In this document: in pieces, positions 33,591 through 44,402 of the stretch
Numbering within the stretch: position 1 is the first letter of the stretch
Layout of the letters: every line of letters begins with the position of its first letter
DNA from: Leucobacter chromiireducens subsp. chromiireducens
GTDB taxonomy: Bacteria > Actinomycetota > Actinomycetes > Actinomycetales > Microbacteriaceae
DNA: 64,000 nt
Direction: 5' to 3'
Assembly (NCBI RefSeq): GCF_016758255.1
Contig: NZ_QYAD01000003.1
Coordinates: forward strand, 372,001 to 436,000
Program-made: the position numbers and the translations under genes
The notes under the pieces: generated by a model
Database searches by the model: none
What the model was told of the DNA's origin: nothing
What the model saw: only the letters and a program-made list of their open reading frames with translations

Positions 33591-34889
33591 CTAGTAGACC
33601 GTGCGGCCCGCCGAGCAGGCCTCGTTGCTCGCCTGGATGCCGGTGATGCTGTCGGGGAGCTTGGTCGGCCCCGTGTCCTCCGGCGCGGCAGGAGTATCCC
33701 CGGGCGTCGCGGTTGCCGGGTCCTCCGCAACGGGAGCCTGCGTCGCAGGAGCCTCCGCTTCAGTGCCATCAGCCGGGGCGTTCGGGTCAGCCGCCGCCTG
33801 GGATCCACTCGCCTCGACGCCCTCACCCACGCCGGTCACGGCGAAGGGCTTGCCGCTCTTGATGATGTCAATCAGCAGCTCGGCATTCGCGGTGTCCGCC
33901 ATGAGGCGCCCCTCTTGGTAGGGGTGGTTCACCGTGGGGTACTGCACGAAGTTGATGCGATCGAGATCGATGTCCTTCACCGTGCCGGCGACCGCCTGCA
34001 TGAACTCCACGCTGGCCATGTTGCTCGACAGCGTCATGTTCTCTACCCCCGCCTTTGCGAGCGCGTAGACCTTGACGGGGTCGGAGAGCGTCTCCGCGCT
34101 CTTCAGCTTGCGCACGAGCGAGGACATGAAGACCTGCTGGTTGCTAATGCGGCTCGTATCGCCGCCGTCGCCAACGCCGTGCCGGGTGCGGAGGAACTGC
34201 AGCGCATCCCATCCCACAAGCGAGTTCATGCCCGCGGGGAGGGCGAGATCTGCCTTCTCGTCCACGATGGGCTGCGTGAGGCACACGTCCACGCCACCCA
34301 GCGCGTTCGAGACTCCCACCACGCCGTCAAAGGTGACGAGGGCAGCGTAGGGAATATCCATCCCGGTAAGTTCAGAGATCGTGCGCGCAACGCAGGGCAG
34401 GCCGCCGTACATCATCGCGCTATTGAGCTGCTGCTCGCTCATCGGCGGATAGTAGTCAGGCTCGCCGTTCGGACCGGGGCAGCTGGGGAACGGAACCATG
34501 AGGTCACGCGGCAGGCTCATCACCGTGGCGTTCTGGTGGTCGGCGGAGACATGGAGCAGCAGGTTGACGTCGTTGAGCTCGCCCTCCTCGCCGTCGTTGT
34601 ACTCCTGCCCCTCGCGCGTATCCGATCCAACGAGCAGGATGGTGAGCTCACCGTCCACGCTCTGCGCGCCGGCCCCCACTCCACTGGCCTCATTACCGAG
34701 GTCAACCGTGTTGAGACTCTGCGTGAGCCCCCACACCGCATACGCGACCGTTGCGACGCCGGAAAGTCCCACCACCACCAGGGTGGTGAGCAGCACACGC
34801 AGCGCGTTGCCCCACGCGTTCGACCGACGCAGTTTGCCGTGACGCACGAATGCGGGCTGCGCGGCGTCGCTCGCGGTGTTCTTGGCCAT
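33591..34889 (-). CDS. LytR-CpsA-Psr (LCP) family protein
   Basis: A 432-residue membrane-anchored enzyme that joins undecaprenyl-linked polymers such as teichoic acid or arabinogalactan-like glycans to peptidoglycan. One helix lies at about 28-50. The LCP domain (about 75-300) shows LLVGSDTRE, MSLPRDLMV, the R-T-R-H motif (LQFLRTRHGVGDGGDTSRISNQQ in pieces) and conserved arginines that bind pyrophosphate. A proline- and alanine-rich linker (about 345-400) precedes a C-terminal tail. ATG 34889 has GAGGAAC upstream; the frame is open to 34928. Monocistronic. Confidence 0.9.
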   Translation of the reverse strand: MAKNTASDAAQPAFVRHGKLRRSNAWGNALRVLLTTLVVVGLSGVATVAYAVWGLTQSLNTVDLGNEASGVGAGAQSVDGELTILLVGSDTREGQEYNDGEEGELNDVNLLLHVSADHQNATVMSLPRDLMVPFPSCPGPNGEPDYYPPMSEQQLNSAMMYGGLPCVARTISELTGMDIPYAALVTFDGVVGVSNALGGVDVCLTQPIVDEKADLALPAGMNSLVGWDALQFLRTRHGVGDGGDTSRISNQQVFMSSLVRKLKSAETLSDPVKVYALAKAGVENMTLSSNMASVEFMQAVAGTVKDIDLDRINFVQYPTVNHPYQEGRLMADTANAELLIDIIKSGKPFAVTGVGEGVEASGSQAAADPNAPADGTEAEAPATQAPVAEDPATATPGDTPAAPEDTGPTKLPDSITGIQASNEACSAGRTVY

Positions 34890-34990
34890 ACAGATTCCAG
34901 TTCCTCGGGGCGCCCGGGTCGAGCGCACAGCGGTAGGGGCCCAATTTACCGGAGCCCTCTGGGTGAGCGCTTAGAGGCGTGGGATCGGGC

Positions 34991-37669
34991 TCACGCGTCC
35001 GTGCGCACGGCACTCGCGCGGTCGCGCGCCGCCCAGACACGCAGCTCATCACGATTCTCGACACCGAGCTTGCCAAACACGTTCGACAGATGGGTCTCGA
35101 CTGTGCGAGCGGAGATGTGCAGGCGCTCCGCGATGAAGCGGCTGCTGTGCCCCAGCGAAGCGAGCAACGCCACCTCGCGTTCGCGCGCCGTGAGCTCCGC
35201 GGCGGGCGGGAGCGGGAGCCACACGCCCAGCTCAGCGAGGAAGCGCACTTCCGGCTCATCGGTCTCCGTGGCGGTCTCCCGCGTACCGGCGGCAATGCGT
35301 TCGATGTGTGCGAGATACGCCTCGCCGAGCGGCGGGTCGATTGCCTGTGCAAGATCGCGAGCGCGCTCGAGCGCCTCAGGAGCGACCGCTCGCGATTCGT
35401 AGGCGACGACGTGCAGCGCCTGCATCTCGATGAGCTCGAGGCCCTGCTCACGGGCCCAGTCGACCGTGCGTTCGGCCGCCGCGACGACGTCGCAGTCTCG
35501 CAGCCACTGCCGCGCGCGAAGTTCGAGGATCCGGCGGTGCCCGCCAGCCGCCTCGCCGATTCCGCGCGTGCCGAGCGCGCTTGCGCGCAACGCACGCGCG
35601 GCCTCGTCACGCTCGCCCAGCACCGCGAGTGCGAAGCCGAACGCGGCCTGCACGAGCGTCGCGATGCCGTAGCTGTCCTGCCGCTCGAGGCGATCGAGCA
35701 GCCGCTCAGCGCTCTGTGCGGAGTCAGCCCACCGCCCCTCTTGCACGGCAATCAGCACGGCGCCCGCCTCAATGAGCCCGGAGTAGTGCGCCTCAGCGTG
35801 CGTATCCGCGGACGCTTCCGCGGCAAGCTCGTCAAGCACGCGCCGCGCGAGCTCAGCACTGCCACCAACCCAGTGCCCCAGCAGCCAGCAAAACCCTTGC
35901 ATATCGACCACGTCTGGCCGCGCCCGTGGACCGAGGCGGCTGAGCCGTCGCGTATGCTCGGCGTTGAGCGCCGCGCGCCCGATTGCGCCGCGCTGATCGA
36001 GGATCAGGCCACCCATGGCGCGCGCCGGGGAACGGATCCACTCTTTCTTCAGGTCCGCCGACACATCGTCGCTCGGGCCCGCGAGCGCAGCTTCACGCAG
36101 TCTGCCGGTGTAGGCAAGCGCGAGCACTCGGCTGCACCGCACGGCCTCGATCGCCGCAGGCTCGTGCTCCCCGACCCCGCTCTCGAGTGCATCAAGCTTC
36201 ACGAGTGCCTCATCGACATCGCCCTCGTCGCGCAGATCCTGCTCAATGAGCGTCGTGGCGAGGCGCACACGAAGCATGGGAGTCATTCCCTCCGTGCGTG
36301 CCCGGTCTTCCACCAACCGCCCAACGATGCCGAGCAGGGGCCGGAGGCTCCCCTCGTCGCCAATCAGTCGCGCCGTGCGGCACGCACGCAGCGCGCCGGC
36401 GCCGGCCTGCATCGGGTCGGCATCGGGGTGCAGCGCCACCGCACGCGCGACGTTCAGCACCAACCACGGATCGCCGCCGCGGACCGTCTGCTCGAACGCC
36501 GCCCACAGCCAGGCGAACGGCAGGTGCTGCCCGCTCTCCACCCCGAACACGACGAGTCGCATGAGCCGCGCTGGAGTGTAGATGGGGTCAACCCCACCCA
36601 GCCCGTCAGAGAGCACTCGAAAGATCTGATCGTTGAGCTGGATCCGCCGCACCGGCGACATTCCCGTTCGCAGCATCGCGGCGACGAGCGGGTGCCCGGT
36701 GACAAGGGAGAGCCCCTCGGGATGCGGCCGCGACACGACCAGGCCGCGGTCGAAGAGCGCCGCGAGCAGCGTCGCGTCGATGCTGCGCAGCAGGCCAGTC
36801 TCGGTGACGGGCTCCGCGAGCGCGAGCAGCTCGAGCACCGCGATCTCCTCAACCGAGCACGAGCTCAGGATCGCTTTCGCGTAGTCACCCGGCACCCGAT
36901 CGACGTCGACGGTCGTCCAGGCGGCGCCTCGACTCCGTTTCAACGCCCCAGCGCTATCGGCGGAGAGGGCGAGCACCGCGAGCGCATAGCTGCTCCCCGC
37001 GGCAACCTCGAGCCAGCCGCGCAGCGTCTCCGCCTCGACGCGCTCAACCCCGAGCAGCGCGCACAGATAGCGCTCGGCCTCCTCGCGGTCGAGTGGGGCG
37101 ATGGAGATCTGCTGGCGCGGAGACCCCGATCCCAATCTCTCCAGGGCGCTGCTCAGCTGCCTAGCCGTCACCACGCCACGAACGCGGGGATCGTGAAGCA
37201 GAAGCTCGAGGAGGCGCGTGTCGAGCGGTGAGTACCGGTCCGCGTTCGACGCGACCAGCACCGCTCGCTCCGTGCCGGGGTGCGCGAACACCCCAGAGAG
37301 TACGCGTTCAGCGATCTCCGCGGCCTCGGTGCGCCCCTCAAGCGCAAGGCCAAAGTGCTGCGCAAAGACGGAGGTGTGCCCGCTTGCAGCGTGCGGTGGG
37401 TCCGGAAGTTCGATCGTGCGCATCATGCCGGCCGCACGCTCCGCGATAAGACGGGCTGCTCCCTCAGCAAGCGACTGCCTGCCGGTTCCGGTCTCGCCGA
37501 TCAGGAGAGCAACGGCCCCCTCGGGCTCGAGCGCAGAGACCACGCGCGCAAGCCGTTCGGGCACAGCAGCAGCGATACCCGCTCGCTGGCGATCCTGCAG
37601 CCCCGCAACTCGCGCTGTCCCCTCAGCCTCGTGCCCGGTGCTGCGTTTCGGTCTTCGTGCATCTCCCAT
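34991..37669 (-). CDS. Large LuxR-family regulator with degenerate Walker A
   Basis: An 892-residue transcription factor similar in plan to the LAL proteins: P-loop-like N-terminus, long helical repeat region, and a LuxR helix-turn-helix at about 825-885 (ELTAREREVALLASLGHSSRF and ARTVETHLSNVFGKLG). The P-loop reads GETGTGRQS at about 63-71, with arginine in place of the usual lysine, so ATP use is doubtful. ATG 37669 has GGGGAGTGATC upstream; the open frame to 37801 overlaps the divergent exonuclease gene. No metabolic gene is adjacent, so its target is unknown. Confidence 0.88.
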   Translation of the reverse strand: MGDARRPKRSTGHEAEGTARVAGLQDRQRAGIAAAVPERLARVVSALEPEGAVALLIGETGTGRQSLAEGAARLIAERAAGMMRTIELPDPPHAASGHTSVFAQHFGLALEGRTEAAEIAERVLSGVFAHPGTERAVLVASNADRYSPLDTRLLELLLHDPRVRGVVTARQLSSALERLGSGSPRQQISIAPLDREEAERYLCALLGVERVEAETLRGWLEVAAGSSYALAVLALSADSAGALKRSRGAAWTTVDVDRVPGDYAKAILSSCSVEEIAVLELLALAEPVTETGLLRSIDATLLAALFDRGLVVSRPHPEGLSLVTGHPLVAAMLRTGMSPVRRIQLNDQIFRVLSDGLGGVDPIYTPARLMRLVVFGVESGQHLPFAWLWAAFEQTVRGGDPWLVLNVARAVALHPDADPMQAGAGALRACRTARLIGDEGSLRPLLGIVGRLVEDRARTEGMTPMLRVRLATTLIEQDLRDEGDVDEALVKLDALESGVGEHEPAAIEAVRCSRVLALAYTGRLREAALAGPSDDVSADLKKEWIRSPARAMGGLILDQRGAIGRAALNAEHTRRLSRLGPRARPDVVDMQGFCWLLGHWVGGSAELARRVLDELAAEASADTHAEAHYSGLIEAGAVLIAVQEGRWADSAQSAERLLDRLERQDSYGIATLVQAAFGFALAVLGERDEAARALRASALGTRGIGEAAGGHRRILELRARQWLRDCDVVAAAERTVDWAREQGLELIEMQALHVVAYESRAVAPEALERARDLAQAIDPPLGEAYLAHIERIAAGTRETATETDEPEVRFLAELGVWLPLPPAAELTAREREVALLASLGHSSRFIAERLHISARTVETHLSNVFGKLGVENRDELRVWAARDRASAVRTDA

Positions 37670-37788
37670 GATCACTCCCCCACACGTCCATAATTGGACG
37701 CTGTACAAGCCATTCTCCGGCGAAGACCAGCCATTCCCAAATCTCTGAGTCACGCTTGAGGCAAAATCCCAGCAGATAGGCTGACAGC

Positions 37789-38667
37789 ATGCGCATCGCA
37801 ACCTGGAACGTCAACTCGATCCGCACTCGATTCGGCCGTGTGGTCGATTGGCTCGTGCGCGAGGACATCGACGTGCTCGCCATGCAGGAGATCAAGTGCC
37901 GCCCCGACCAGTTTCCGGTCGAGGCGTTCGAGCAAGCGGGCTATCACCTTGAGATCCACGGGCTCAACCAGTGGAACGGCGTCGCCTTCGCGAGCCGCCA
38001 CGAGATGACCGACGTGGCCCGCGAGTTCACTGACATGCCCGGCTTCGGCGCCCCCATCAAGGGGCAGGAGGCAGTGCAGGGCACGGGGCCGAACGGACTG
38101 CCGCTCGAGGCGCGCGCCCTCGGAGTCACCGTCGGCGATCTGCGCCTCTGGAGCCTCTACGTGCCGAACGGGCGCGCGCTGGGCGATCCCCATCTCGACT
38201 ACAAACTTGCCTGGCTCGACGCGCTCCGAAAGGACACGGCGCAGTGGCTCGACGAGGATCCCGATCTGCCGCTCGCGCTCATGGGCGACTGGAACATCGC
38301 GCCGCTCGACAGCGACATGGGCGATCCGAGCTTCACGCTCGGAAAGTCCACGCACGTCTCCCCCGAGGAGCGTGCCGCGTTTGCTGCGTTCGCCCCGCAC
38401 GTTGAGGACGTGGTGCGCCCCATCGCACCCGAGGGTTACACCTTCTGGGACTACAAGGCCGGCCGCTTCCCGAAGAACGAGGGCATGCGCATCGACTTCA
38501 TCATGGGTTCGCGCGCGTTCGCCGACGCGGTGACGGGCGCCTCGATCGACCGCGAGGAGCGGAAGGGCGATGCACCGAGCGATCATGTCCCGGTGGTGTG
38601 CGAGATCGATCCGTCACTGCTCGGCGGGACCTTTGAGGACGAGTACGACCGCCCGATGGTCTTCTAG
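37789..38667 (+). CDS. xthA: Exodeoxyribonuclease III / AP endonuclease
   Basis: A 292-residue enzyme of the endonuclease/exonuclease/phosphatase family that cuts DNA at abasic sites and trims 3' ends in base-excision repair. Motifs are WNVNSIR at the start, the metal-binding glutamate in MQEIKC, GDWNIAP in the middle and SDHVPVV at the end (D-H catalytic pair). It is followed by a paralogue 50 bases downstream, with a hairpin between them. Confidence 0.93.
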   Translation: MRIATWNVNSIRTRFGRVVDWLVREDIDVLAMQEIKCRPDQFPVEAFEQAGYHLEIHGLNQWNGVAFASRHEMTDVAREFTDMPGFGAPIKGQEAVQGTGPNGLPLEARALGVTVGDLRLWSLYVPNGRALGDPHLDYKLAWLDALRKDTAQWLDEDPDLPLALMGDWNIAPLDSDMGDPSFTLGKSTHVSPEERAAFAAFAPHVEDVVRPIAPEGYTFWDYKAGRFPKNEGMRIDFIMGSRAFADAVTGASIDREERKGDAPSDHVPVVCEIDPSLLGGTFEDEYDRPMVF

Positions 38668-38681
38668 CGCGCGTGCGGAGC

Positions 38682-38700
38682 GCCCACCGTGTCGGTGGGC
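38682..38700. repeat. Hairpin between the two exonuclease III genes
   Basis: GCCCACCG, TGT, CGGTGGGC: an eight-base perfect stem, 15 bases after the first stop and 17 before the second start. No T-run. Confidence 0.5.
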
Positions 38701-38717
38701 CTGCGTAGACTAGACGC

Positions 38718-40666
<1,949 letters not shown>

Positions 40667-40677
40667 CCGGCAACAGT

Positions 40678-40709
40678 GTGGTGTCCGGGACTGTCTCGCC
40701 CGGCACCAC
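40678..40709. terminator. Bidirectional terminator between trpS and the RpiR gene
   Basis: GTGGTG and CCGGG pair with CCCGG and CACCAC, with a single bulged base, between two converging genes. Confidence 0.6.
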
Positions 40710-40717
40710 AGCCAGCT

Positions 40718-41611
40718 CTACAGCAGATCGAGTTCCTGCGCGGTGCGCTCGATCCCCTCCATGCGCTCGCGCGCGGGAGCCCCGATTTTGGTGAGCGTCG
40801 CCTCGAAGAGCGCCTCGATGAGCGCCATCACCGGCACCACCGAGTCGAAGGGGCCACGCTCCGAGGCCATGCTGGTCAACACTGTGTCCGCGTCGCTCGC
40901 GCACGGCGACACCCACTTGTCCGTGATGAGCACCACAGTGGCTTTGTGGGCCTTCGCGTGCTGCACCAGGTGACGCGTCTCGCTCTCGTAGCGGCGGAAG
41001 TCGAACGCGATAAGCACGTCCTTCGCGTCGAAACCGACCACGGCCGCAGCCCGCACGCTCGCCATTTGGGGCACCATCTGTACGGCGCCCCGCAATTGCT
41101 GCAGACTTGCCGCAAGGTACTCGGCGAGGAACATGCTGTAGCGGCCGCCGACGAGCCAAATCCGGTGCTTGGGATCAGCGAGCGCACTCACCGTCGTCGT
41201 GAAATCGTGCTCCGAGAGCCCGCCGAATGTGGCCCGGAGATTCTCGACCGCGGGCTCGGCGAGCGCGGCCAGGTCGTCCGGGTGCGGCGGCCGCTGGTCA
41301 GCGTTCGTCCGCGCGTACAGTGACGCGGGCGACGCACTGCGCTGCTCAAGCTCTTCGCGCAGGGCCCGCTGAAAGTCGGGGAAACCGGCGTAGCCCAGCT
41401 TCGTGGTGAACCGGACCACGGTCGCACCGCTGACCCCTGCGATCTCCGCGAGGCCAGCCACACTCTCAAACCCAGCGGCGGGATACCCCGCGAGCAACGC
41501 GCGAGCCACTTTCCGCTCGCCCGGGGTGCATTCACCGAGCCGGTCACGGATGCGGGCGGCGGGCGAATCGCTTTCAGCCGCGCCGGGCAGCGGCTTGGAC
41601 TCGTCTGCCAT
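40718..41611 (-). CDS. MurR/RpiR-family regulator with SIS domain
   Basis: A 297-residue regulator: an N-terminal helix-turn-helix (about 15-95, with TPGERKVARALL and ATVVRFTTKLGYAGFPDFQ) and a C-terminal SIS domain (about 130-255, with IWLVGGRYSMFLAEYLA) that normally binds a phosphorylated sugar or related ligand. ATG 41611; the frame extends to 41758 into the M20 gene. It lies 59 bases after the M20 peptidase stop, probably one transcript, and very likely controls the peptide-use cluster from the repeats at 43038. Confidence 0.88.
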   Translation of the reverse strand: MADESKPLPGAAESDSPAARIRDRLGECTPGERKVARALLAGYPAAGFESVAGLAEIAGVSGATVVRFTTKLGYAGFPDFQRALREELEQRSASPASLYARTNADQRPPHPDDLAALAEPAVENLRATFGGLSEHDFTTTVSALADPKHRIWLVGGRYSMFLAEYLAASLQQLRGAVQMVPQMASVRAAAVVGFDAKDVLIAFDFRRYESETRHLVQHAKAHKATVVLITDKWVSPCASDADTVLTSMASERGPFDSVVPVMALIEALFEATLTKIGAPARERMEGIERTAQELDLL

Positions 41612-41670
41612 CCACCGCACTTCCCTCCGCGATCCTGCCTGTCTGGGAAACCCTATCGAGCCGAGCGAGT

Positions 41671-42873
41671 TCAAACAATCTCCGGGTTGGAGCCGATTTC
41701 GGCAATGAGCGTGGCGAGGAGCGCGACTCGCTGCGGGACTGAAGACAGGTCGAGCCACTCGGACTCCGAGTGGTCTCCACCCCCGACTGGGCCAAGCCCA
41801 TCAAGAGTCGGCACCCCACGTGCGGCGATGCGGTTCGCGTCTGACACCCCGCCGGTGCGCGCGAGTCCCGGAGCGAAGCCGAGCGTCCCCGCGATAGCAA
41901 CCGCGCGTTCTGCGAGCGCGAGCCCAGCCGCGCTCGCCTCCATGGGCGGGCAGTGGTCAATGCTCACGATCTCCGCGCTCGTCCCCGAGGTCTGTGTGGC
42001 CGCAACACGCGCGCGAATCTGTGCCAGCGTTGCGTCGAGGTCGGCGGCGACGGTCGCGCGGACCTCCACGTGCAGCGAGGCGTGATCCGGCACAATGTTG
42101 AGCCGGTCGCCGGCACGGAGCACGCCGACGTTTACGGTGACCCCCGCCTGCGGGTCTGCGAGCCCTTGGAGGAACAGCGTCAGGTGAGCCGCTTCAACGC
42201 CGGCGTGCGCACCGCGCTCCGGTTCAATGCCCGAGTGCGCTGCCTTTCCCCGGACCACGACCTCAAGGTCAGCCACGCCCTTCCGCGCGACAACCAGATC
42301 TCCGTTCTCGCGCGCGCACTCCATGCACAGCGCGGCATCGGCGCCCTCGCTCGCCACCCGCAGCACCCCGGCCCCAAACGGTGAGCCGATCTCCTCATCG
42401 GGCGTATACACCAGCACGAGTTCGCCGTAGCTCTCTTCGCCCAGCGCGATGAGGTGTTCGGCCGCGTGCAGGCTCGCAACCACACCGGCTTTGTCGTCCG
42501 TGACGCCCGGGCCGCGGCCATGCCCGCGCTCGTCCACCCGGAAGGGGCGCGCGGCTGCGTCACCGATCTCAAACACCGTGTCCATGTGGGCAAAGAGGAC
42601 AATGCGTTTCGTCCCCGTGCCTCGCCGCGTTGCGACGAGCGCATCGCCCCACACTCCCGTCGGGTCGGAGTGGCGCACCACGCGGAACTCAAGCCGTGCG
42701 AGCCGGGCTTCCACCCAGTCCGCCACGCGCTTCACCCCTGCCGCATCGGTTGATCCCGAATCAATCCCGACGAGTTCGGCGAGGTCACGCTCGTAGTCTG
42801 GCTGCGCGGCGAGCGCTGACTCGGCGAAGCGTGCGGCGAGCGCGGCGGAAAGCTCAGGTGCGGAGGTGTTCAT
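41671..42873 (-). CDS. M20-family metallopeptidase, carboxypeptidase G2-like
   Basis: A 400-residue zinc peptidase. Metal and catalytic residues are visible in FAHMDT, GVTDDKAG, TPDEEIGS, CMECAREN and the C-terminal GGGDHSESEW; the dimerisation domain holds GKAAHSG. Best fit is the glutamate carboxypeptidase (CPG2) branch, which removes C-terminal glutamate or similar residues. No signal peptide, so it works in the cytoplasm, presumably on products of the divergent transporter. ATG 42873. Confidence 0.9.
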   Translation of the reverse strand: MNTSAPELSAALAARFAESALAAQPDYERDLAELVGIDSGSTDAAGVKRVADWVEARLARLEFRVVRHSDPTGVWGDALVATRRGTGTKRIVLFAHMDTVFEIGDAAARPFRVDERGHGRGPGVTDDKAGVVASLHAAEHLIALGEESYGELVLVYTPDEEIGSPFGAGVLRVASEGADAALCMECARENGDLVVARKGVADLEVVVRGKAAHSGIEPERGAHAGVEAAHLTLFLQGLADPQAGVTVNVGVLRAGDRLNIVPDHASLHVEVRATVAADLDATLAQIRARVAATQTSGTSAEIVSIDHCPPMEASAAGLALAERAVAIAGTLGFAPGLARTGGVSDANRIAARGVPTLDGLGPVGGGDHSESEWLDLSSVPQRVALLATLIAEIGSNPEIV

Positions 42874-43037
42874 TGCAGATCTCGTTCCAAGTGCCGGGGA
42901 GGAGCCCCGGTCCGAGCGGATCGCTCAGACCTCAGGGGCGTGTGGGAGCAGGCGGTGGTGGTGTCCCCCGGCCTGGCTCAACGATGAGGCGCTGCGGGGA
43001 ACGTCACCGGCACGAGAACACTATCCCGAAAAGACGC

Positions 43038-43094
43038 ATTTATGAAATGAATGTTGCAGTTCTTGCAGTGAATGCGAATTTATGAAATGATTTC
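43038..43094. promoter_or_regulatory. Candidate RpiR operator: two direct repeats and a palindrome
   Basis: ATTTATGAAATGA occurs at 43038-43050 and again at 43078-43090, spaced 40 bases (about four helical turns). The second copy continues into the perfect palindrome GAAATGATTTC at 43084-43094. This AT-rich patch sits between the divergent M20 and cyanophycinase genes. RpiR proteins often bind GAAAT-type palindromes, so this is the likely control site. Confidence 0.5.
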
Positions 43095-43130
43095 GATCAC
43101 TTCATCGACGAGGCCTCGGAAAGGGAAACC

Positions 43131-44393
43131 GTGAACACGCACGCTCCAGCTGATCCACACACGGCTCCCGATCTTCCAGGCAACGACGCATCCGGCACGC
43201 TCGTACTGATCGGCGGCGCACTCGACGAGAGCACGGAGATCCTGTCACGCATCGTGCGGCTCGCGGATACTCGCCGACAGAGCGGTTCCCCGCGGATCGC
43301 AATCTTCACCACCGCCTCCGAGCCTGCGGCGTCGGCGGCAGTGGCAGCGGACCCGAGTCTTGAGAACGACGAGGCTGATGGCCGGTACTACGTCGAGCTG
43401 TTTGCGCGCCATGGCGCGGTTGGCGTGCCCATTCCCGTGGGCGTGAACCCGACCCCGCCGTACCCGGGCGCACCCTACTTCGCGGATCGCGCGAATGATC
43501 CCGCTGTCGCGGAGCTGGTGCGAAGCGCCGACGGCGTATTTCTCGGTGGCGGCGATCAGAACCACTATGTGCGCGCGCTGTTCCGCGCCGCGCCGGGCCA
43601 TCGCGCCGCAGACGCGAAGCGCACGGAGACCCCCGTCCTCCTCGCGCTCCGCGAGGTGCTCGCGCGAGGCGGAGTCGTTGCAGGAACCAGCGCGGGGCTC
43701 GCTGTGCAGCAGGGTGCACACATGGTGAGCGGGGGTGCCGACATCCACACCGCGTGGACGCACGGCGCAGCACCCGGTTCCGACCTCACAATCGCGGGGT
43801 ACGAGGCACTGAGCTACGACCTCGCGGGCGGGCTTGCACTCTTCCCAGAGGCTCTGCTCGACTCGCATTTCGCTGAGTGGGGGCGCCCCGCACGCGCGAT
43901 TCGACTTGCTTACGACACCGAGCAGCCCGTGTGCATCGGCGTCGACGAGCACACCGCGCTTGTCTACGATCGCGCGAGCCGCCAGTCCGAGGTCATCGGC
44001 GCACGGGGCGTCTCGTTCCTCAACCTCGAGGGCGCCACGGGCCGCGGCGACGCGGTGCAGGGCGTGCGCTGGAGCTACCTCGTTCCGGGCGACCAGCACG
44101 ACTTCACCACGAGCACGACGGCGCGCGGAGACCGTTCGGCTGAGCTCGAGCTCACCCCCACTCTGCACAACGCACAGACCGACCTCTGGGCAGACGACGG
44201 AAGTCGCCCGCTCCTCGCGCTCGCTCAGCGTCTGCTCGCATCGCGAGCGCGCACCGCAACAGGCGAGAGCGCCCGCGACCGCACTCCTCTCTACCGCACC
44301 ACCCTGCAACGTGATGCGCGGACAACCGCGCTTCCCACCGGCGGCTTCGCCGATCTCATCATCTCCATTACTCCCACCCACCCGACTCACTAG
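43131..44393 (+). CDS. Cyanophycinase-like S51 peptidase
   Basis: A 420-residue serine peptidase of family S51. The nucleophile motif GTSAGLAV and the upstream VFLGGGDQNHYVRAL strongly match cyanophycinases, which cut the aspartate-arginine polymer cyanophycin into beta-aspartyl dipeptides. It has no signal peptide. About 120 extra residues at the C-terminus exceed the usual length. GTG 43131 has AAAGGGAAACC upstream. First gene of the rightward transporter operon, nine bases before the binding-protein gene. The substrate may be an isopeptide other than cyanophycin. Confidence 0.85.
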   Translation: MNTHAPADPHTAPDLPGNDASGTLVLIGGALDESTEILSRIVRLADTRRQSGSPRIAIFTTASEPAASAAVAADPSLENDEADGRYYVELFARHGAVGVPIPVGVNPTPPYPGAPYFADRANDPAVAELVRSADGVFLGGGDQNHYVRALFRAAPGHRAADAKRTETPVLLALREVLARGGVVAGTSAGLAVQQGAHMVSGGADIHTAWTHGAAPGSDLTIAGYEALSYDLAGGLALFPEALLDSHFAEWGRPARAIRLAYDTEQPVCIGVDEHTALVYDRASRQSEVIGARGVSFLNLEGATGRGDAVQGVRWSYLVPGDQHDFTTSTTARGDRSAELELTPTLHNAQTDLWADDGSRPLLALAQRLLASRARTATGESARDRTPLYRTTLQRDARTTALPTGGFADLIISITPTHPTH

Positions 44394-44402
44394 GAGCCAT
44401 CA

